Assembly (NCBI RefSeq): GCF_933775445.1
Contig: NC_065872.1
Span: forward strand, 23,250,001-23,314,000
From: Argentina anserina
Lineage: Eukaryota > Streptophyta > Magnoliopsida > Rosales > Rosaceae
Direction: 5' to 3'
Length of the DNA stretch: 64,000 nt
Shown piece after piece: positions 59,781 through 64,000 of the stretch. The translations under genes and the position numbers were made by a program. The notes under the pieces are model-generated. The model saw nothing but the letters and a program-made list of their open reading frames with translations, was not told where the DNA came from and ran no database searches. The first letter of the stretch is position 1, and each line of letters starts with the position of its first letter.

Positions 59781-61233
59781 AATCCACCACATCTCCATAA
59801 TCACCTATGAAGATCTCGACGACATGGTCTAGGAGTTTGATCACACCTTGATGACGTCGTCATTAGAGTCTTCATCAAGGCTTTGCCAATTCCTCTTCTT
59901 CAGCAAACCATGCCAGAGATGGGTCGATCTGCTCAACTGATCGGGTCTCCAAGCTCCTCTCCTTCACATCTGATCACCTCCATAAGGTTTCGTGTCCTCT
60001 CTCTCCCTTGCACTCATTGCTTAATTAAAACTTGTAGTCATCTTTTGTTTTCAGTCGGGTTTCGCAAGAAACAGAGCTTCTTTGGGTCGATGTATAGTTT
60101 CTTGACCTAAAATTTGATTGTTTAGTTATAAATTTGAATAAATATGATGATTTAATTGTTGCAATTCGATCATAGTCCATTTTCCACTGGCCTTAATGTA
60201 AAGAAGTAATGCATATCAGGTATTTGATAAAATTCATCAATGAGGTTGTGGCTATAGAAACCTTTATTGTTTTGGTATGTTATCAGTGTTAATGGTGTTG
60301 TAATATGATCATGAGTGTGCATGTAAATGTCATGCAATCAAGTAATTATTGTTTATCTAACTAGCAAGGTAGTTAGATAAGAACCATGTAACTATGTAGG
60401 TAACTAAATATTTGTAGTTGTGTTAATAATTTCGTTAGTATTGAGTATCTACCTTAGCAACTGTATTGGTAACTGTGTATGTAACCATATTGGTCGCTGT
60501 GTTTTTATTAAGTAACTATTAGGTAACTATGTGGAATTCGAAATTGCTTTTGTGTAGGTGTGATATTGGGACATACAACAGAGTGGAGGAAATATCAACC
60601 CTATGCCCACGACAACCATTTCGCAGTGATGTCCTTGAAGCAAACTCTCACAAAGTACAGAGAATTTTAACTGTTACCCAATAATTACATGTATATGTTA
60701 TTAAGTTCTCGTGCTGTTACTTCAAGTAGCTAGTTTGAGAGCTACATGCAAGTTATATGACAATTAATCATATGACTGACCATGTAACTACCCAACTGGT
60801 CAAGTAACTACTAATGTAACTAGACTACGTACTCTCGTAACTTTTCATGTAATTACTCAAGTCATTGGGCACTACGTACGTATGTAGCTGGTCATGTAAC
60901 AGTAAAATTATATACAAGTGTGTTACAATGTAACCCTTTTAACATATTCAGGAAAAATCATTTTGACTTGGACCTTGAAGGGTCCACTTATGTAATGTTT
61001 GTTATGAAACCTTATATAATGAAGAATAAATTACAGTTTAGTGTAATTGTACTCTCTATTCTAATTTTTTTCTTGTTCCATTATTGAAATTAATTCCTTA
61101 ATTGGAATATGAGTTACACCTCAAAATATGTTTTTAATCAAAATTGAGGTATGACACAATTTTGGTTTATTGAGGACAATATGGTTCATATTGAAGTTTT
61201 ATCTGGGCAGAAGTTATATTGAGGCTCAATTAT
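58615..61233. other. AT-rich intergenic region with a CT microsatellite and GTAACT-rich zone
   Basis: No gene is supported. A (CT)n tract occupies 59711-59779. Between about 60340 and 60960 the motif GTAACT(A) and its variants recur many times without regular spacing. Short open frames here show no family similarity. Confidence 0.45.
59711..59779. repeat. (CT)n microsatellite
   Basis: About 34 CT units without interruption, the longest of the several CT tracts in the window. Confidence 0.95.
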
Positions 61234-61420
61234 GCCTTTTGCGGGCTCAATAGCTTCAGAGGGAATGTGAACTCCGAAATTAAGCCTGTTCTAGTTAGAG
61301 AAATCCCAAGATGGGTGACTTACTGGAAATTTTCTTGTGAGCTCCCAGAAACAAACCGTGAGGGCTATGCCTAAAACGAACAATATCGTGTTACGGCGGA
61401 GTATGTCCCCAGATGTGACA
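61234..61420 (+). repeat. Cassandra LTR A (5' truncated)
   Basis: Similarity starts at about CCTTTTGCGGGCTCAA and runs to AGATGTGACA, so roughly the first 75 bp of the LTR are missing. Its 5S-like block has several changes. Confidence 0.85.
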
Positions 61421-61428
61421 ATTTGGAT

Positions 61429-61691
61429 TGTAATATCCCATATCGACCAACAGAGAGGGGTGATGTGCCTTATATGTACCTGCCCACCTCCATTTAACAC
61501 GAGGCCTTTTGTGGGCTCAATGACTTCAGAGGGGATGAGAACTCCGAAATTAAGCTTGTTATGGCTAGAGCAATCCCAAGATGGGTGACCTATTGGGAAG
61601 TTGCTCGTGAGCTCCTAGAAATAAAACCTTGAGGGCTATACCCAAAGCGGACAATATCGTGTTACGGCGGAGAGGATCCCCGGATGTGACA
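61429..61691 (+). repeat. Cassandra LTR B
   Basis: Full-length, 263 bp, with a well-preserved 5S-like block (about 61535-61617). Confidence 0.92.
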
Positions 61692-61699
61692 ATTTGGAT

Positions 61700-61960
61700 T
61701 GTAATATCCCACATCAGCCAACAGAGAGGGCTGATGTGCCTTATATGTACATGCCCACCTCCATCTAACACGAGGTCTTTTGCGGGCTCAATGACTTCAG
61801 AGGGGATGAGAACTCCGAAGTTAAATTTGCTATGGCTAGAGCAATCCTAGGATGGTGACCTATTGGGAAATTGCTCGTGAGCTCCCAAAACAAAATTGTG
61901 AGGGTTATACCCAAAACGAACAATATCGTGTTACGGCGGAGCATGTCCCGGGATGTGACA
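61700..61960 (+). repeat. Cassandra LTR C
   Basis: Full-length, 261 bp; its 5S-like block has lost a base in the GGATGG(G)TGACC segment. Confidence 0.92.
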
Positions 61961-61968
61961 ATTTGGAT

Positions 61969-62230
61969 TGTAATATCCCACATCGGCCAACGGAGAGGGG
62001 TGATGTGCCTTATATGTACATGCTCACATTCATCTAACACGAGGTCTTTTGCGGGCTCAATGACTTCAGAGGGGATGAGAACTCCGAAATTAAGCTTGCT
62101 CGGGCTAGAGCAATCCCATGATAGGTGACCTATTAGAAGTTGCTCGTGAGCTCCAAGAAACAAAACCGTGAGAATTATGCCCAAAACGGACAATATCATG
62201 TTACGGCGGAACCGGTTATGAGATGTGACA
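61969..62230 (+). repeat. Cassandra LTR D
   Basis: Full-length, 262 bp. It is followed directly by non-Cassandra sequence, with no primer binding site after it, so it ends the array as a 3' LTR would. Confidence 0.92.
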
Positions 62231-64000
62231 AAAAAGTCTTATTTGGAGGCTGTACGAGTCTATTGGGGAACAATAGGGAGTCATATTTGAGGGCAGTAGG
62301 GCATATAGGGGCAATAAGTGGTTTTACTTAGTCAACGATCATCGGAATCCGGTGAAGTCTTGCTGCAAACCGGTCACCAATCATCGGAATCGACAGTCAA
62401 TAGTCAATGGTCAAGTCTTATCTTAATGTAGGTTCACCGTTCATATGGGTTTTAATTAACTGAGAGGATAATTGTCTTTCTAGGCTAATTGGAATATTTC
62501 TAACCTTATTTTGCCAGTTGGAAACAAAAAGTTCTAATGATTAACAGCCCAAAAATTATTAGAGATAAAAATAGAAATTTAAGAGATGCAAATGAAATAC
62601 AGAGATTCTAGTCAGTCTTGTATTTGATAGTTACAAACTAAACAGACGCCGTCACCGACTTGTGAAAAAGAGTTGAACCCCTAGATGCTGGTGTTTGGTT
62701 CCAGAAACATAAATCTTCGTCTTTCTTGCTCCTTCCCGAAGGCCAAAGGTACTCTTCTCTTTTCAATCTTTGTTTTCCTTTGATGAAAACAAGTGCCGTA
62801 AATCTGATTCAGTTCAATCTAATGTTGCCTACAGACCGCCCACGCCGTTCATCTCTCTCTATCGTTCTCAGTTGGGTCCACGCTGCTCTGCCCCAAATCT
62901 GAATCAGGTAATTCATTTCTTCTCCGGTTTTAACTTTTAACTTTAGTTTCAAACTTAAAAGCTAACTAAACGAAGAATGCTCAAAGTTTAGTTTGTGTTA
63001 GGTTTATCTGTGATTCTCCGCGAAGAGAATGCAAGAACAGTTCTTGTGTTTCATTTCTCAATACTGATAATGGTTATAGGATTGGTAGACAAAGTGGTGG
63101 AAAATGAATGACTGAGGGAAATCTGGTGGATTTTGATTCGTTGCATTTAGAAATTTTGCTGTATTTCAACTGCATTCAGAGATATGTTCATGTATCCCAG
63201 CATATATATGAACGAAGCCCACTTTTGTTTTCTTAATCTGTTTTCTTTTTTCAATGATTTTTTTTTGTTCTATGAATTGTGAAGCTTCCAAACAAGGCGG
63301 CTGAATGAAGTATGGCTTTTTTTTCTTGATTTTATGATTTACTGCTAGATAAATTTTTTAATGTTCTTTTGCTTGTCTTAGACCGACACTCTAAAATGAA
63401 AAGATATTCATAGAAAAATTAGGGCGCTAAAGAGACGGGGAATACAGAAGGGTGAGTAATTGGCCAACTCACTCATGCCAACATGCAATTGTTCCAACGA
63501 CTAGGTTTGGTTAAAAGATGAGAGGTTTTGAATTACAAATAATGTCATGTTTATTGAAAATAGGATCAAGCAAGGCCGCTGAGAAGAGTAGTATACTGAA
63601 GCAACGATTCTTAAGGAGGAGGCAGGAAGCATCTCAATGTAATCCTTTTCCTCCTTAATTCCAATCATCCTTATCTGAGCAAAGAATCTAGTGTGGCCAG
63701 TTTTTTGAAGGTGATATGGCAGATTTTTTGGCCGATTATTCTATCCACTCAGATAAAGCGGCATCTAAAGCGACATAAGAATGTGGTTCCACACATGGAA
63801 TCGGTGGAATTCTTTTCACTGGCTGCCCAATTTCGGTTGAGGTTCCTGAGTGGAAGTTCAAAGCTTAAGACTTCTTTAACACGGCTATAATGCTGAGAAA
63901 TTGTAATGTTTCTAATATTTATTTAAAGTGTACAAGAGTTGCTTGTGGGCATGTGTCACGCAGTTCTCAAAACCTTAAAAGGAACTGCTGCATAGATGAC
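62231..64000 (+). other. Possible 5' exons of an unrecognised gene, incomplete at the right edge
   Basis: The sequence changes from AT-rich to leader-like near 62640. Candidate exon-intron borders follow: GGCCAAAG/GTACTC near 62749, then an exon about 62835-62908 ending AATCAG/GTAATT, and further exon-like pieces near 63285-63310 and 63565-63640. A 65-codon frame at 63693-63890 (MASFLKVIWQIFWPII...) has no similarity I recognise. This could be the untranslated 5' part of a gene continuing beyond the window. Confidence 0.3.

Larger units (their letters stand above)
61234..62230 (+). mobile_element. Tandem array of four Cassandra LTRs
   Basis: Four head-to-tail Cassandra LTRs are present: A 61234-61420 (5' end missing), B 61429-61691, C 61700-61960 and D 61969-62230. 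The full ones start TGTAATATCCCA and all end GATGTGACA. All carry the 5S-like block (GAACTCCGAA, GATGGGTGACCTA in B). They are separated by three identical 8-bp spacers, ATTTGGAT, at 61421-61428, 61692-61699 and 61961-61968. The normal internal domain of about 75 bp begins ATTTGG and ends GAT, so each spacer is what remains after the same internal deletion. The array has no coding capacity. No target duplication was identified. Confidence 0.92.

Noticed and set aside
61234..62230. CRISPR-like or satellite array
   Set aside because: The repeats are about 262 bp with retrotransposon LTR ends and 8-bp spacers in a plant genome; they are Cassandra LTRs.

Overview
The window is nuclear DNA from a flowering plant, almost certainly a eudicot. 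The evidence is plant gene families with plant intron structure (MCTP, GT14, CCX, a plastid-type DnaJ zinc-finger protein, an MBD protein), plant transposons (Cassandra TRIMs carrying 5S rRNA sequence, Ty1/copia and Ty3/gypsy chromovirus elements, BED-finger hAT transposons, a MULE, a tRNA-derived SINE) and a plant mitochondrial cox2 fragment. The genus cannot be told from the sequence alone.

Layout. 1-10.2 kb is a transposon nest: the start of a minus-strand gypsy element (LTR 855-1181), a Cassandra TRIM (1422-2009), then an old copia element (2689-10199, 5-bp target duplication ATATT) which itself holds a second Cassandra (4583-5139) and a MULE (6893-7847) that in turn holds a solo LTR (7262-7478). 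10.7-12.1 kb holds a small hAT derivative and a SINE. 13.1-37.3 kb is the genic core: an MCTP16-like gene (+), a GT14 glycosyltransferase gene (-), a choline-transporter-like gene (+) and a DnaJ-type zinc-finger gene (-). A cation/calcium exchanger gene (CCX, +) follows at 42.2-44.0 kb. Four of these five families are, from memory, clustered in one part of Arabidopsis chromosome 5, so this looks like an ancestral block, partly rearranged.

Three of the five core genes are broken. MCTP16-like has three frame breaks, including a 20-bp tandem duplication. GT14 lacks one base in exon 3. The choline-transporter-like gene has a 7-bp tandem duplication and a full-length gypsy chromovirus (28062-33839) inserted in its last exon with TTAT duplicated on each side. 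DnaJ and CCX read cleanly. Either this haplotype is decaying or some of the small lesions are assembly errors; resequencing would decide.

44.6-54.0 kb is two hAT transposons back to back: a decayed one (transposase on minus) and, 91 bp further, a nearly intact one (49730-54028, 8-bp duplication GGGTTAAT) whose transposase has one late stop codon. 55.7-58.6 kb holds a nine-exon gene that no single open frame reveals: it encodes a protein with a methyl-CpG-binding-domain-like segment and two tandemly duplicated 34-residue exons. 61.2-62.2 kb is a tandem array of four Cassandra LTRs separated by identical 8-bp remnants of the internal domain. The last 1.8 kb may hold the 5' exons of an unrecognised gene.

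Smaller items: a nuclear copy of mitochondrial cox2 that carries T at three sites normally produced by RNA editing, a GC-rich near-palindrome lodged in a TA microsatellite, and a hAT MITE with a tRNA-like core. Apart from sharing a neighbourhood, the host genes show no sign of acting in one pathway.
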